From assembly GCA_964346725.1 (NCBI GenBank), contig CAYFVM010000016.1:1-42672 (forward strand): 42,672 nt of DNA, in the 5' to 3' direction. Position 1 is the first letter of the stretch. The number at the start of each line of letters is the position of its first letter. This DNA is from UBA1715 sp964346725 (GTDB lineage Bacteria; Bacteroidota; Bacteroidia; Bacteroidales; UBA1715). Positions 7,291 through 16,261 of the stretch are shown piece by piece. The notes below the pieces were generated by a model. It was not told the origin of the DNA. It made no database searches and saw only the letters and a list, made by a program, of their open reading frames with translations. The position numbers and the translations under genes were made by a program.

Positions 7291-8985
7291 ATGAAAACAA
7301 AGATGAACGGTGCAGAAGCACTCTTACAATGTCTTATACAAGAAAATGTTGATACTGTTTTCGGATATCCCGGCGGAACCATTATGCCGATTTACGACAA
7401 ATTGTACGACATCAAAGACAAAATAACACACATACTTACTCGTCACGAACAAGGCGCTGTACATGCAGCCGAAGGATATGCACATGCTACCGGTAAAGTT
7501 GGTATTTGCATGGCAACATCAGGACCGGGAGCAACCAATTTGGTTACCGGTATTGCAAATGCCATGATAGACTCTACCCCGCTTGTTGCCATTACCGCAC
7601 AAGTTGTTTCAAGAACATTGGGAACAGACGAATTTCAAGAAGTTGACATTATTGGTGTAACCATGCCTATTACGAAATGGAACTACCAAATTACGTCTGC
7701 TGATGAAATTCCTGAAGTTATGGCAAAAGCATTTTATCTTGCAAGCACAGGGCGTCCCGGACCGGTTTTGGTTGACATCACGAAAGACGCGCTTTTGGGC
7801 ACGATGGAATTTTCGTACAAACCATGCGAATACATCCGCGGATATTATCCATACCCTAAATTGAAGCAATCAGACGTTGACGCTGCCGTTGAAATGATAA
7901 ACAACGCAAAACGTCCGTTGATATTGGCTGGTCAAGGTATCAACATTGCGTACGCACAAAAAGAATTGCTTGCTTTTTCTGAAAAAGCAAACATTCCTAT
8001 GGCTACCACTATTCTTAACCTAAACAACATCAGTTACGACCATCCGAATTTCGTTGGATTGCTTGGTATGCACGGAAACTATGCACCAAACCTTAAAACA
8101 AACGAAGCTGACGTAATTATAGCCGTTGGACTTAGATTTGACAGCCGCGTTACGGGAAAATTGGAAACATACGCAAAACAAGCAAAGATTATTCACATTG
8201 AAATAGACAGTGCAGAAATAGGTAAATTAGTTACCCCTACATTGGCTATTCATAGTGATGCACAAATTGCCCTTAAAGCCTTAACCGAAGCGGTAAAACC
8301 TGCTGACCACAAAGCGTGGATAGCAGAATTCAAACCTTTGCAAAAAATTGAAAACGATAATATCATTCAAAGAGATATCCACCCTACTACTGGCGATATC
8401 AAAATGGGTGAAGTTGTTAACCTTATTTCTGAAAAGACACAAGGAACTGCAATTGTTGTAACCGACGTTGGTCAAAACCAAATGGCTACCTGCCGTTACT
8501 ATAAATTCAAACAAGGTTCGGAAATTATTACTTCCGGTGGACTTGGCACTATGGGATTCGGATTGCCCGCATCGGTTGGAGCTAAGGTTGCAAGACCTGA
8601 AAAATACGTTGTAGCATTCTTAGGAGATGGTGGTGCACAAATGACTATACAAGAATTAGGAACAATAGCATCGAACCAAATTGGTGTAAAAGTTGTTATT
8701 TTGAACAACACCTATTTAGGTATGGTTCGCCAATGGCAAGAAAGATTCTATCGATCTCGCTACTCTTTCGTTGAAATTCCGGGACCTGACTTTGTAACAA
8801 TAGCAAAAGGCTGGGGAGTAAAAGGAAAACGAGTTGTTGAACGCAAAGAACTTGAATCAGCTATAGACGAAATGCTCAAAGACATTAATGAACCATATAT
8901 ACTTGACATAGCCATAGAACCCGAAGAAAACATTTTACCTATGGTAGAACCAGGGTTAGGTGTTTCTGATGTTAAACTTAAATAA
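7291..8985 (+). CDS. ilvB: acetolactate synthase large (catalytic) subunit
   Basis: 564-aa thiamine-diphosphate and FAD enzyme joining two pyruvates (or pyruvate and 2-ketobutyrate), the first common step to Val, Leu and Ile. Visible motifs: GYPGGTIMPIYD at the N-terminus, RHEQGAVHAAEGYA with the catalytic Glu (about residue 53), TSGPGATN, and the ThDP motif GDGGAQMT...NN beginning near residue 445. The QWQERFY segment after it is characteristic of acetohydroxyacid synthases. ilvN, the regulatory subunit, starts 9 nt downstream, as expected for co-expression of the two subunits. Confidence 0.97.
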   Translation: MKTKMNGAEALLQCLIQENVDTVFGYPGGTIMPIYDKLYDIKDKITHILTRHEQGAVHAAEGYAHATGKVGICMATSGPGATNLVTGIANAMIDSTPLVAITAQVVSRTLGTDEFQEVDIIGVTMPITKWNYQITSADEIPEVMAKAFYLASTGRPGPVLVDITKDALLGTMEFSYKPCEYIRGYYPYPKLKQSDVDAAVEMINNAKRPLILAGQGINIAYAQKELLAFSEKANIPMATTILNLNNISYDHPNFVGLLGMHGNYAPNLKTNEADVIIAVGLRFDSRVTGKLETYAKQAKIIHIEIDSAEIGKLVTPTLAIHSDAQIALKALTEAVKPADHKAWIAEFKPLQKIENDNIIQRDIHPTTGDIKMGEVVNLISEKTQGTAIVVTDVGQNQMATCRYYKFKQGSEIITSGGLGTMGFGLPASVGAKVARPEKYVVAFLGDGGAQMTIQELGTIASNQIGVKVVILNNTYLGMVRQWQERFYRSRYSFVEIPGPDFVTIAKGWGVKGKRVVERKELESAIDEMLKDINEPYILDIAIEPEENILPMVEPGLGVSDVKLK

Positions 8986-8994
8986 TATTGACGA

Positions 8995-9540
8995 ATGGAA
9001 GAAAAAAGAACATATACCATCACGGCGTTCACCGAGAACCACATTGGCTTGTTGAACAAAATTACCATTGTTTTTACTCGTCGTAAAATCAATATAGAAA
9101 GTTTGACGGTCTCAGAATCGCAAATCAAAGGCATTCATAGCTTCACCATAGTTGTAATTTGTACTAAATCATTGGTTGAAAAAGTAGTAAACCAAATTGA
9201 TAAGTTAGTTGAAGTCATTAAAGCATTCTATTACGAAGAAGACCAATTAACGGCACAAGAATTGGCTCTCTACAAAATGCCTATGTCTGCTATCAAATTA
9301 ACAAACATGGGACGATTTATTCGCGAAAACAATGCTCGCATTTTGGATATGCAACAAGAATATTTCGTAATTGAAAAAACAGGCACAACGGAACAAACAC
9401 AAGATTTGTTGGAGAAATTAAAACCTCTTGGCATTCTCGAATTTATTCGTTCGGGACGTGTTATCATTACCAAACCAATGAAAACGCTTGACGAATATAT
9501 GGAAGAAAAAGACCAAAATTTTAAATATACAAAAGAATAA
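8995..9540 (+). CDS. ilvN: acetolactate synthase small (regulatory) subunit
   Basis: 181-aa regulatory subunit with an N-terminal ACT domain (YTITAFTENHIGLLNKITIVFTRRKINIESLTV, first 75 or so residues) that binds valine for feedback inhibition, and a C-terminal ALS small-subunit domain ending near GRVIITKP. It completes the ilvDBN operon and a strong terminator follows 20 nt after the stop. ilvC, often in the same Bacteroidota cluster, is not here and must be elsewhere. With the attenuator, the pathway appears controlled at both transcription and enzyme level. Confidence 0.95.
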   Translation: MEEKRTYTITAFTENHIGLLNKITIVFTRRKINIESLTVSESQIKGIHSFTIVVICTKSLVEKVVNQIDKLVEVIKAFYYEEDQLTAQELALYKMPMSAIKLTNMGRFIRENNARILDMQQEYFVIEKTGTTEQTQDLLEKLKPLGILEFIRSGRVIITKPMKTLDEYMEEKDQNFKYTKE

Positions 9541-9560
9541 CCCTATTTAAAATATTGCAA

Positions 9561-9599
9561 AAAGAAAGGCTAACAAAAATCGTTAGCCTTTCTTTTTTT
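9561..9599 (+). terminator. terminator of the ilvDBN operon
   Basis: A perfect 14-bp stem, AAAGAAAGGCTAAC (9561-9574) and GTTAGCCTTTCTTT (9582-9595), has a 7-nt loop and a T-run to 9599. Confidence 0.93.
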
Positions 9600-9699
9600 A
9601 TTCAATTTGATTTATTTTAACGAACAAACATTTTTTTTTAAACGAAAAATATATACATTTACAACGTTAAATAATTATTAACTAAAAAAAACAAAACGT

Positions 9700-10188
9700 A
9701 TGAAAAAACATTTTCTAGTAATTGCAGCTCTTGTTTTAGCAGCATTCACAGGTTGTCAAAAAGAACAATCAGAATTCACAACAGAAAACCTTCAAGGAAC
9801 TTGTACATTGCAAGGCCAAGTTACATATGACAAAGGTGTTACTGCCGATGACCTTGAAACACACATTAAAAGTAAAGCAAGTGAAGTAACTGTAGTTTTA
9901 AGTATTGACTACTCTGCATACGCAGCAGGAGCAACAGGAAAGAAATATTACACAACAACAACTGACGAAAATGGTAACTACTCTTTCACTATAGCTGTTG
10001 GTTCAACACCAATCAGTGCAGCAAATGTTGAAATAGGAATTACTCCTTTTGAAAAAACGTATGGTTTCGTTAATACTGAACGTGAGTTCACAATCGAACA
10101 AAGACTATACACAAAATATACTCCTGCAAATGCAGCATTAGAAAACTACCAAGTTGTAATTTGTGACTTGTTTGTTAAATGCGAATAA
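9700..10188 (+). CDS. putative lipoprotein of unknown function
   Basis: 162 aa starting with a lipoprotein signal: MKKHFLVIAALVLAAFTGC, with the lipobox Cys at 19 followed by QKEQS. The mature part contains a 'TCTLQGQVTYDKG' strand and 'TTDENGNYSFTIAVG', typical of carboxypeptidase-regulatory or transthyretin-like beta-sandwich modules in Bacteroidota surface proteins. No catalytic motif is visible. The leader is A/T rich, with a weak -7-like element near 9650. The gene for a beta-barrel outer-membrane protein starts 31 nt later with no terminator between, so the two are probably co-expressed. Function not recognised. Confidence 0.8.
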   Translation: MKKHFLVIAALVLAAFTGCQKEQSEFTTENLQGTCTLQGQVTYDKGVTADDLETHIKSKASEVTVVLSIDYSAYAAGATGKKYYTTTTDENGNYSFTIAVGSTPISAANVEIGITPFEKTYGFVNTEREFTIEQRLYTKYTPANAALENYQVVICDLFVKCE

Positions 10189-10219
10189 TCTGATTCTCTC
10201 CTATTATAAAAGATACAAT

Positions 10220-11134
10220 ATGAAAAAGATATTAAGTATATTATTATTGGCAACGTTTTCGTTACCAATAATGGCTCAAGAAGCAACGCCACAAACGGCA
10301 TCTGCTTCAGAATATTTGCCCCAAACAGGAAACTTTGCCATTGGTTTTAGTGCTAACCCATTTATAAACTATATAGGTAACTTCTTCAATGGTGCAACAG
10401 CAAACAATTATAATTTCAACCAAGTTGGTGGCCAACCTTTGTTTACCAACGAACTAGGAGCTGGTATACGATATCCAGTAGTCTCTATCACGGGGAAATA
10501 TATGACTAGCGAAAAATCTGCTATTCGTGTAAATGCTGGAATGATCCTAGAACGCAACAAAGCTTCATTTTTTGTACAAGACGACAAAGAAGTTGCTATT
10601 AACCCATTGTCTGAAGCCCAAGTAACAGATGTTATCCTTTCTAAATACAATGGAGGAACAATCGCTATTGGCTTAGAAAAACGATTTGGTACTGGTCGTT
10701 TACAAGGGATTTTAGCAGGTAGTCTCGCATATGCATTCCAAAAAGAAAAATATAATTTCACATATGGAAATGCTATAACAGACATCAACCAAACTCCTAG
10801 TGTTAATCCTATTGTGACATATACTGGACACGGACAAATTGCAAATGCTCGTCCTATAAGCGAATATAGAGACGGTACACATGGAGCAGGCATTGTTGGA
10901 GCGATTGGAATGGAATATTTCTTAGCACCTAAAGTTTCTTTTGGAGCAGAAGTAAATCTATCGTTGCTCTATGCATGGACTGGAAAAACATATACTACTA
11001 TTGAAGGATTTAACGCTTCTACTAACGAAGTGGAAGAACACACTGACTTAGTGTCACCAAGTAGTTCTTATTTAATGTTTGGAACACAAAACTTTGGTGC
11101 TAATATGTTCTTCAATTTCTATTTTAACAAATAG
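10220..11134 (+). CDS. putative outer-membrane beta-barrel protein
   Basis: 304 aa with a Sec signal peptide (MKKILSILLLATFSLPIMAQ, cleavage after AQ). The mature protein alternates hydrophobic and polar residues, is rich in Gly and aromatics ('NFAIGFSANPFINYIGNFFNG', 'GAIGMEYFLAPKVSFGAEVNLSLLYAWTG') and ends in FNFYFNK, an aromatic-rich terminal strand typical of outer-membrane barrels. The ATG at 10220 is chosen because it begins the signal peptide; the frame is open 57 nt further but that extension overlaps the lipoprotein gene. A terminator follows at 11161. The substrate or role is unknown; the adjacent lipoprotein may be a partner. Confidence 0.78.
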   Translation: MKKILSILLLATFSLPIMAQEATPQTASASEYLPQTGNFAIGFSANPFINYIGNFFNGATANNYNFNQVGGQPLFTNELGAGIRYPVVSITGKYMTSEKSAIRVNAGMILERNKASFFVQDDKEVAINPLSEAQVTDVILSKYNGGTIAIGLEKRFGTGRLQGILAGSLAYAFQKEKYNFTYGNAITDINQTPSVNPIVTYTGHGQIANARPISEYRDGTHGAGIVGAIGMEYFLAPKVSFGAEVNLSLLYAWTGKTYTTIEGFNASTNEVEEHTDLVSPSSSYLMFGTQNFGANMFFNFYFNK

Positions 11135-11160
11135 GAACAACCTTTGTTTTTATAAAAATG

Positions 11161-11192
11161 AAGCAGGACTGCATTGTAGTCCTGCTTTTTTT
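11161..11192 (+). terminator. terminator after the outer-membrane protein gene
   Basis: AAGCAGGACT (11161-11170) pairs perfectly with AGTCCTGCTT (11178-11187), followed by a T-run to 11192. Confidence 0.92.
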
Positions 11193-11250
11193 GTGCTTTA
11201 ATTGTTAATACAAAAGCAGACATACCAAAACAACATTGTCTTTCTTTTTT

Positions 11251-11258
11251 TATCTTTG
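11251..11258 (+). promoter_or_regulatory. -7 promoter box before the MORN-repeat gene
   Basis: TATCTTTG fits TAnnTTTG and lies 24 nt before the ATG at 11283. No -33 element at the expected spacing. Confidence 0.6.
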
Positions 11259-11282
11259 CTCAAATTATATAAAAAATGACGT

Positions 11283-13019
11283 ATGAAGAAACTAATTCCT
11301 CTTTCGATTTTTTTAGCATTACTTTCTGTTGAATCATATTCACAAGATTCTACATACTATTGGAAAAACGGAAAAACAAGTAGCAAAGGTTCGTGGATTG
11401 ACGGAACCGAACAAGGTCAATGGACATATTGGGATTCATTGGGAAACAAAATTCAAGAATCACAATTTCTGCGCGGTCGTTTAAATGGGAAAAACATTAT
11501 CTACAAAAATGGCATAAAGGTACAAGAAGCTACATACGTTTTGAATGAACTCCACGGTCCATACACCGAATGGAACGAAAATGGTCAAAAAATGACCGAA
11601 GGGTTTTACAAACGTAACAAACAAGACTCTTCTTGGAAATATTTCTATCCACAAGGAATGCTCAGACGCGAATATTTGTACAAAAACGATACTGTATATT
11701 TAATCAATAGTTGCTACATTAGAGGTGGTTGTACCGTTTCTAACGGAAATGGCCTTTTCCAAGAGACATGGCCTAACGGCAGCGTTAAAGTACAAGGGAA
11801 TTACAAAGACGGCCTTAAAGATAACGAATGGTTTACCAAATTTGAAGATGGTAAACTTCAATCAAAAGGATACTATAGTAAAGGTGAAAAAGTTGGTAAC
11901 TGGATAGAATATTATCACAATGGTCAAATCAAAGAAAAAATTGACCGTTCGGGCTGTAAATATGAAAGTTACTACGAAGATGGTACTCCGAAAGAAAAAG
12001 GATATTATCGCAACGAACAAAAAGATTCAGCATGGACCACATGGAACTCTGCAGGAAAAATGATTCGCAAAAATTTTTATCGCGAAGGTGCGCTATCTGG
12101 TATGCAAGAAGTTTGGACCGACGACGGTACACAAAAACTTTCTGCCATTGAATACAAAGACAATCTTAAAAATGGGACTGCTTCATGGTGGATGCCTACC
12201 GGCGAATTGGACATGGAAGGTACGTTTGTAAACGATTTACAAGACGGCACTTGGACGTATTATCGCCACGACAATTGGAAGCCTGGCAATACCGGTAATT
12301 TCTCTCAAGGCAAAAAGACTGGACACTGGCAATGGTTCTACGCTAATGGTGCAAAATGGAAAGAAGGCGATTACGATGCTGATAAGAAAACCGGTATGTG
12401 GACATTCTACTACGAAAACGGACAAAAAGAACACGAAGGCAATTTTGAAAACGATTTAGAACAAGGAGAATTCACCCAATGGTTCGAAAATGGAGAAAAA
12501 ATGACTATCGGCTTCTTCAACAAAGGCTTAATGACAGGCACTTGGACCGGCTGGTATGAAGAAAACCCTACTCAAAAGAAATATGAAGTAAACTATAGAA
12601 ACGGTGTTAATCATGGAACTGCAACATATTGGAACGAAAAAGGAATTCTTCAATCTGTTAAGAACTATGACAATGGTGAACTTCACGGAAAATTCGAAAC
12701 ATATTTCATTAGCGGAAAGCCAAACATTATTGGAACGTACGAAAGAGGTAAAATGACCGGCACTTGGCTTTATTACAATGAATCAGGAGTAGCCGAACGT
12801 GAAATTTCATTCAAAGACGAACGTCCCGAAGGAAAATGGATTACTCGCTACAAAGAAGGACCAATTAAAGAGGAAATATCATACAAAAACGGCGAACGCA
12901 AAGGAAACTATAAATCATATACACCACAAGGTGATTTGCTCTACTATGCGAAATACAAAAAAGATGCTGTAAAAAAAGTCAAGGTCGATAACCGCAATAA
13001 AACTAATACAAGTAAATAA
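11283..13019 (+). CDS. secreted/periplasmic MORN-variant repeat protein
   Basis: 578 aa with a signal peptide (MKKLIPLSIFLALLSVESYSQ). The rest is about 20 consecutive 22-25-residue repeats of the form 'G.W..Y..NG....' (for example GQWTYWDSLGNK, GPYTEWNENGQK, GHWQWFYANGAK, GMWTFYYENGQK, GTWLYYNESGVA). These match the MORN_2 / YwqK-like repeat that builds an elongated beta-sheet. No enzymatic domain is visible. Such proteins are common and uncharacterised in Bacteroidota. It lies 4 nt before a TPR gene, so the two repeat proteins are probably translated from one mRNA. The C-terminus is Lys-rich. Confidence 0.82.
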   Translation: MKKLIPLSIFLALLSVESYSQDSTYYWKNGKTSSKGSWIDGTEQGQWTYWDSLGNKIQESQFLRGRLNGKNIIYKNGIKVQEATYVLNELHGPYTEWNENGQKMTEGFYKRNKQDSSWKYFYPQGMLRREYLYKNDTVYLINSCYIRGGCTVSNGNGLFQETWPNGSVKVQGNYKDGLKDNEWFTKFEDGKLQSKGYYSKGEKVGNWIEYYHNGQIKEKIDRSGCKYESYYEDGTPKEKGYYRNEQKDSAWTTWNSAGKMIRKNFYREGALSGMQEVWTDDGTQKLSAIEYKDNLKNGTASWWMPTGELDMEGTFVNDLQDGTWTYYRHDNWKPGNTGNFSQGKKTGHWQWFYANGAKWKEGDYDADKKTGMWTFYYENGQKEHEGNFENDLEQGEFTQWFENGEKMTIGFFNKGLMTGTWTGWYEENPTQKKYEVNYRNGVNHGTATYWNEKGILQSVKNYDNGELHGKFETYFISGKPNIIGTYERGKMTGTWLYYNESGVAEREISFKDERPEGKWITRYKEGPIKEEISYKNGERKGNYKSYTPQGDLLYYAKYKKDAVKKVKVDNRNKTNTSK

Positions 13020-13023
13020 GTAT

Positions 13024-13779
13024 ATGGACAAAAGTACCAGCGAACGGTTATTAATAGAATTGGCAAAAAAAGGCGAGTATCAAAAATTGCTCGACTTGGC
13101 TAATGAAGTTGCAGTTGCATATCCCGATTGGCATATTGCATGGCACTACGTGGGGGTTGCCTATGGTTTGCAAGGCAATCACGAAAAAGCTATCAGCAAT
13201 TTCATTAAAGCAATTAACATAAAACCAAATTCAGAAAAAGCCTTGTATGGACTAAGCGTTTCGTTTCATGCTCTAAAAATGCATGACGAAGCAATAGCTT
13301 GTCTTCTCAAACACAAAGAATTACGTGGAGAAGAATTCAAAATCATGTTTGGCTTGGGAGTAAATTACTCCGAAACAAACGAAATTAACAAAGCAATTGA
13401 AGCATTTTCTTCTGCATTAAAACTTCGCCCACAAAACGAAGAAACAATATTCTGTTTGGCTGACTGCTACCGCATTCAAGAGAAATACGAAGAAGCTATT
13501 GAATTATACAAACGTGCACTTGAAATAAACCCGCAAAACGTCTTGGTAAACCACAATACTGCGGTTTGTTACAAACAACGTAACGACAATGACAATGCAA
13601 TTCTCTTTTATCAAAAGACATTGAAATTAGATCCAACATTTTTTCATTCATTACGAAATCTTGCCGACATTTATATTGAATTGCATAGGGAAGCCGATGC
13701 AAAGGAAATGATACAACGTGCGTTGAAAATACGCCCCGAAAACGAAGAACTCATTGCATTAGCTGAAAAATTTAAATAA
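13024..13779 (+). CDS. tetratricopeptide repeat protein
   Basis: 251 aa made almost wholly of TPR units of 34 residues: 'PDWHIAWHYVGVAYGLQGNHEKAISNFIKAINIKP', 'EFKIMFGLGVNYSETNEINKAIEAFSSALKLRP' and 'ETIFCLADCYRIQEKYEEAIELYKRALEINP', with about six to seven repeats. There is no signal peptide or membrane segment, so it is probably cytoplasmic, unlike the exported MORN protein just upstream. It begins 4 nt after that gene and ends 14 nt before nnr. TPR arrays mediate protein-protein contacts; the partner cannot be read from sequence. Confidence 0.85.
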   Translation: MDKSTSERLLIELAKKGEYQKLLDLANEVAVAYPDWHIAWHYVGVAYGLQGNHEKAISNFIKAINIKPNSEKALYGLSVSFHALKMHDEAIACLLKHKELRGEEFKIMFGLGVNYSETNEINKAIEAFSSALKLRPQNEETIFCLADCYRIQEKYEEAIELYKRALEINPQNVLVNHNTAVCYKQRNDNDNAILFYQKTLKLDPTFFHSLRNLADIYIELHREADAKEMIQRALKIRPENEELIALAEKFK

Positions 13780-13793
13780 CAACAACATTGTGT

Positions 13794-15299
13794 ATGAAAA
13801 TCCTCTCTTCAAAACAGTTACACGAAGCCGATTCATATACAATTCTAAACGAACCCACCAACTCTATTGACTTAATGGAATGCGCTGCAAGGCAATTTGT
13901 CTCCATTTTGCTCTCTCATTGTGATGCTCGTTCTGAATTTTGCATATTCTGTGGGCTTGGCAACAATGGTGGCGACGGATTGGCTATAGCACGAATGCTC
14001 AATGCAAATGGCAAACAGGTTTCTGTGTTTATTCTGAACAATGACGGAAAACAAAGCGATGATTTTGTGACCAACTATAATCGTTTAAAACAAACCGAAG
14101 TTCCCATTACAGACATTACACAACCAACACAAAATCTGCCTATTTCACCCAATGCGGTCATTATAGACGCAATATTCGGTTCGGGACTCAACCGTCCCCT
14201 CTCCGACTTGGCTCTTTCGGTGGTAAAGCAATTAAATGCGCTGCAAAATCATAAAATAGCAGTTGACATTCCGAGCGGATTGTTTGCAGACAAACCTCTA
14301 GATACTGATGCCGTTGCTTTTCAAGCTGAAGACACCATCACATTTCAATCACCAAAATTGCAGTTCCTGTTCGCCGAAAACGAACAATACGTTGGGAATC
14401 TGTACATTGCCAATATCGGACTATTGTCAAATTTTGCCGAAAATGAAGTTCCGTATGAATATCTCACATCTCAAGATATTCATTTGAAAAAGCGTACCAA
14501 CTTCGCACACAAAGGCAGCTTCGGCTACGCACTTTTAGTTTCGGGCAGTTACGGAAAAATGGGAGCAGCCGTTTTAGCGTCAAAAGCATGCTTGAAAACC
14601 GGTTGCGGATTAATCACTGCGCACGTTCCACAATGTGGCTATGAAATTATACAAACTGCGGTGCCGGAAGCTATGGTCAACGTTGACGCAAATTTTTATA
14701 TGGCAACACGTTTTCCCGATTCGGAGAAAATTTCAGCCATTGGCATTGGCCCTGGCATAGGAACTGACGCGAAAACGACACAAGCGTTTGCTACTTTTTT
14801 ACAATCAAACGAAAAGCCCTTGGTTCTAGATGCCGATGCACTCAATATTTTAGCAACAAAACCTGATTTGTGGAAGGATATAAATCCCAATACAATTATC
14901 ACTCCGCATCCGGGCGAATTTGACCGACTCACGCGCAAGCACACAACGTGTTACGAACGATTTATGACGCAAGTAGAATTTGCCAAAACACATACCTGTA
15001 TTGTAGTTTTGAAAGGACACTACACCTCTATAGCCTTTCCCGACGGCACGTGCTCGTTCAATAGCACCGGAAATTCAGGCATGGCAACCGGAGGCAGTGG
15101 CGACACCTTGACCGGCATTATTCTTTCTCTTTTGGCACAACAGTATTCGCCCGCCGAAGCAGCAAAGATTGGCGTTTTTCTCCATGGACTTGCCGGCGAC
15201 ATTGCCACAGAAACAATCACAGAAGAATCCCTCACAGCAAGCGATATCATTGAGAATATCACAAATGGGCTGAGAAAAATTCATATACTGTCAAAATAA
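13794..15299 (+). CDS. nnr: bifunctional NAD(P)H-hydrate epimerase / ADP-dependent NAD(P)H-hydrate dehydratase
   Basis: 501 aa. The N-terminal YjeF_N domain (about 1-215) contains CGLGNNGGDGLAIARML near residue 52 and VDIPSGL, and epimerises damaged NAD(P)HX. The C-terminal ribokinase-like domain (about 230-495) contains GIGPGIGT, TPHPGEFDRL and GNSGMATGGSGDTLTG (about 424-440), and dehydrates S-NAD(P)HX using ADP. Together they repair hydrated nicotinamide cofactors. The ATG at 13794 is preferred over a TTG two codons earlier because it gives the usual MKILSSKQ start. It follows the TPR gene by 14 nt and precedes the divIC-like gene by 32 nt. Confidence 0.94.
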   Translation: MKILSSKQLHEADSYTILNEPTNSIDLMECAARQFVSILLSHCDARSEFCIFCGLGNNGGDGLAIARMLNANGKQVSVFILNNDGKQSDDFVTNYNRLKQTEVPITDITQPTQNLPISPNAVIIDAIFGSGLNRPLSDLALSVVKQLNALQNHKIAVDIPSGLFADKPLDTDAVAFQAEDTITFQSPKLQFLFAENEQYVGNLYIANIGLLSNFAENEVPYEYLTSQDIHLKKRTNFAHKGSFGYALLVSGSYGKMGAAVLASKACLKTGCGLITAHVPQCGYEIIQTAVPEAMVNVDANFYMATRFPDSEKISAIGIGPGIGTDAKTTQAFATFLQSNEKPLVLDADALNILATKPDLWKDINPNTIITPHPGEFDRLTRKHTTCYERFMTQVEFAKTHTCIVVLKGHYTSIAFPDGTCSFNSTGNSGMATGGSGDTLTGIILSLLAQQYSPAEAAKIGVFLHGLAGDIATETITEESLTASDIIENITNGLRKIHILSK

Positions 15300-15331
15300 A
15301 TTGTACTTTTATTCACAGAAATTTTTTGTAA

Positions 15332-15673
15332 ATGTACGACCAAGGTAAACCCATAGAAGATGTTCGCGAAGAACAAGAAAAACCCAAAGAAAGCATTTGG
15401 AGACACGTTACGCAACGCAACGTAATCATTGTAATATGCGCATTTTTTCTTGTATGGATTCTTTTTATTGATAGAAATAGCGTATTGAAACGCCACCGCC
15501 TCAATCAAGAGCAAGAGAAATTGATAGAGACGAAAAATGACTATATAAAAAAGATTGAAGACACCAAAAAAGAACTGAATGCTCTCGACGAAGATGAATA
15601 CATTGAACGCATTGCGCGCGAGAAACATTTAATGAAAAAAGACAACGAAGATATATACATGGTAACAGAATAA
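15332..15673 (+). CDS. FtsB/DivIC family septum formation protein
   Basis: 113 aa: a short charged cytoplasmic N-terminus, one transmembrane helix (NVIIVICAFFLVWILFI, about 30-46), then a coiled coil (about 52-90) and the conserved 'DEDEYIERIAREKHLMKKDNEDIYMV' tail. This is the septum-formation-initiator architecture. FtsB/DivIC binds FtsL and FtsQ in the divisome and activates septal peptidoglycan synthesis. The gene starts 32 nt after nnr and ends 4 nt before the flavin reductase gene, so it is within a co-directional group. Confidence 0.88.
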   Translation: MYDQGKPIEDVREEQEKPKESIWRHVTQRNVIIVICAFFLVWILFIDRNSVLKRHRLNQEQEKLIETKNDYIKKIEDTKKELNALDEDEYIERIAREKHLMKKDNEDIYMVTE

Positions 15674-15677
15674 TACA

Positions 15678-16181
15678 ATGGACTTTACACAAATTTCACC
15701 CCTCGATTTACAAGACAATCTCATAAAATTAATAGGCAAAGATTACATGCTTGTAACTGCCGGAAACAACGAAAGCAACAACTGCCTTACCGCAAGTTGG
15801 GGCGGCATGGGATATCTTTGGAACAAACCGGTTGCAACCATATACATACGCCCACAGCGCTACACCAAAGAATTCATTGAACGTGAAGAATATTTCACCC
15901 TCTCATTCTTTGATGAATCATACAAAAAAATGTTCGCATACTGTGGCTCAAAAAGCGGCAGAGACGTAAACAAAGTAAAAGAATGCAACCTTACAACATT
16001 TGAAACAAAAAACGGTTCTATAGCTTATACCGAAGCACGATTGGTTATTGAATGCAAAAAAGTATTTGCTGCACCATTTGAAGAAAAGAACTTTATAGAC
16101 AAGTCGCTTTTATCAAACTATACCGCCAAAGATTATCACATTCAATACATTGGAGAAATTACTGATTGCCTTATTAAATAA
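15678..16181 (+). CDS. flavin reductase-like, FMN-binding protein
   Basis: 167 aa with the flavin reductase / flavoredoxin split-barrel pattern: NCLTASWGGMGYLWNKPVATIYIRP (about 35-60), YTKEFIEREEYFTLSFFDE, then 'MFAYCGSKSGRDVNKV' and a final 'YHIQYIGEITDCLIK'. Members bind FMN and reduce it with NAD(P)H or serve as electron carriers. No partner oxygenase lies nearby, so the substrate is unknown. It is 4 nt after the divIC-like gene and appears to end that transcription group; a new promoter precedes mdh. Confidence 0.87.
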   Translation: MDFTQISPLDLQDNLIKLIGKDYMLVTAGNNESNNCLTASWGGMGYLWNKPVATIYIRPQRYTKEFIEREEYFTLSFFDESYKKMFAYCGSKSGRDVNKVKECNLTTFETKNGSIAYTEARLVIECKKVFAAPFEEKNFIDKSLLSNYTAKDYHIQYIGEITDCLIK

Positions 16182-16213
16182 CAATTCAAAACAATTCTGT
16201 CTAGAAAAAAATG

Positions 16214-16221
16214 TATCTTTG
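16214..16221 (+). promoter_or_regulatory. -7 promoter box of mdh
   Basis: TATCTTTG fits TAnnTTTG and lies 40 nt before the mdh ATG. Confidence 0.65.
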
Positions 16222-16261
16222 TTGGGTAAAAATATATAAACAAACTTATAAATAAACGTAT

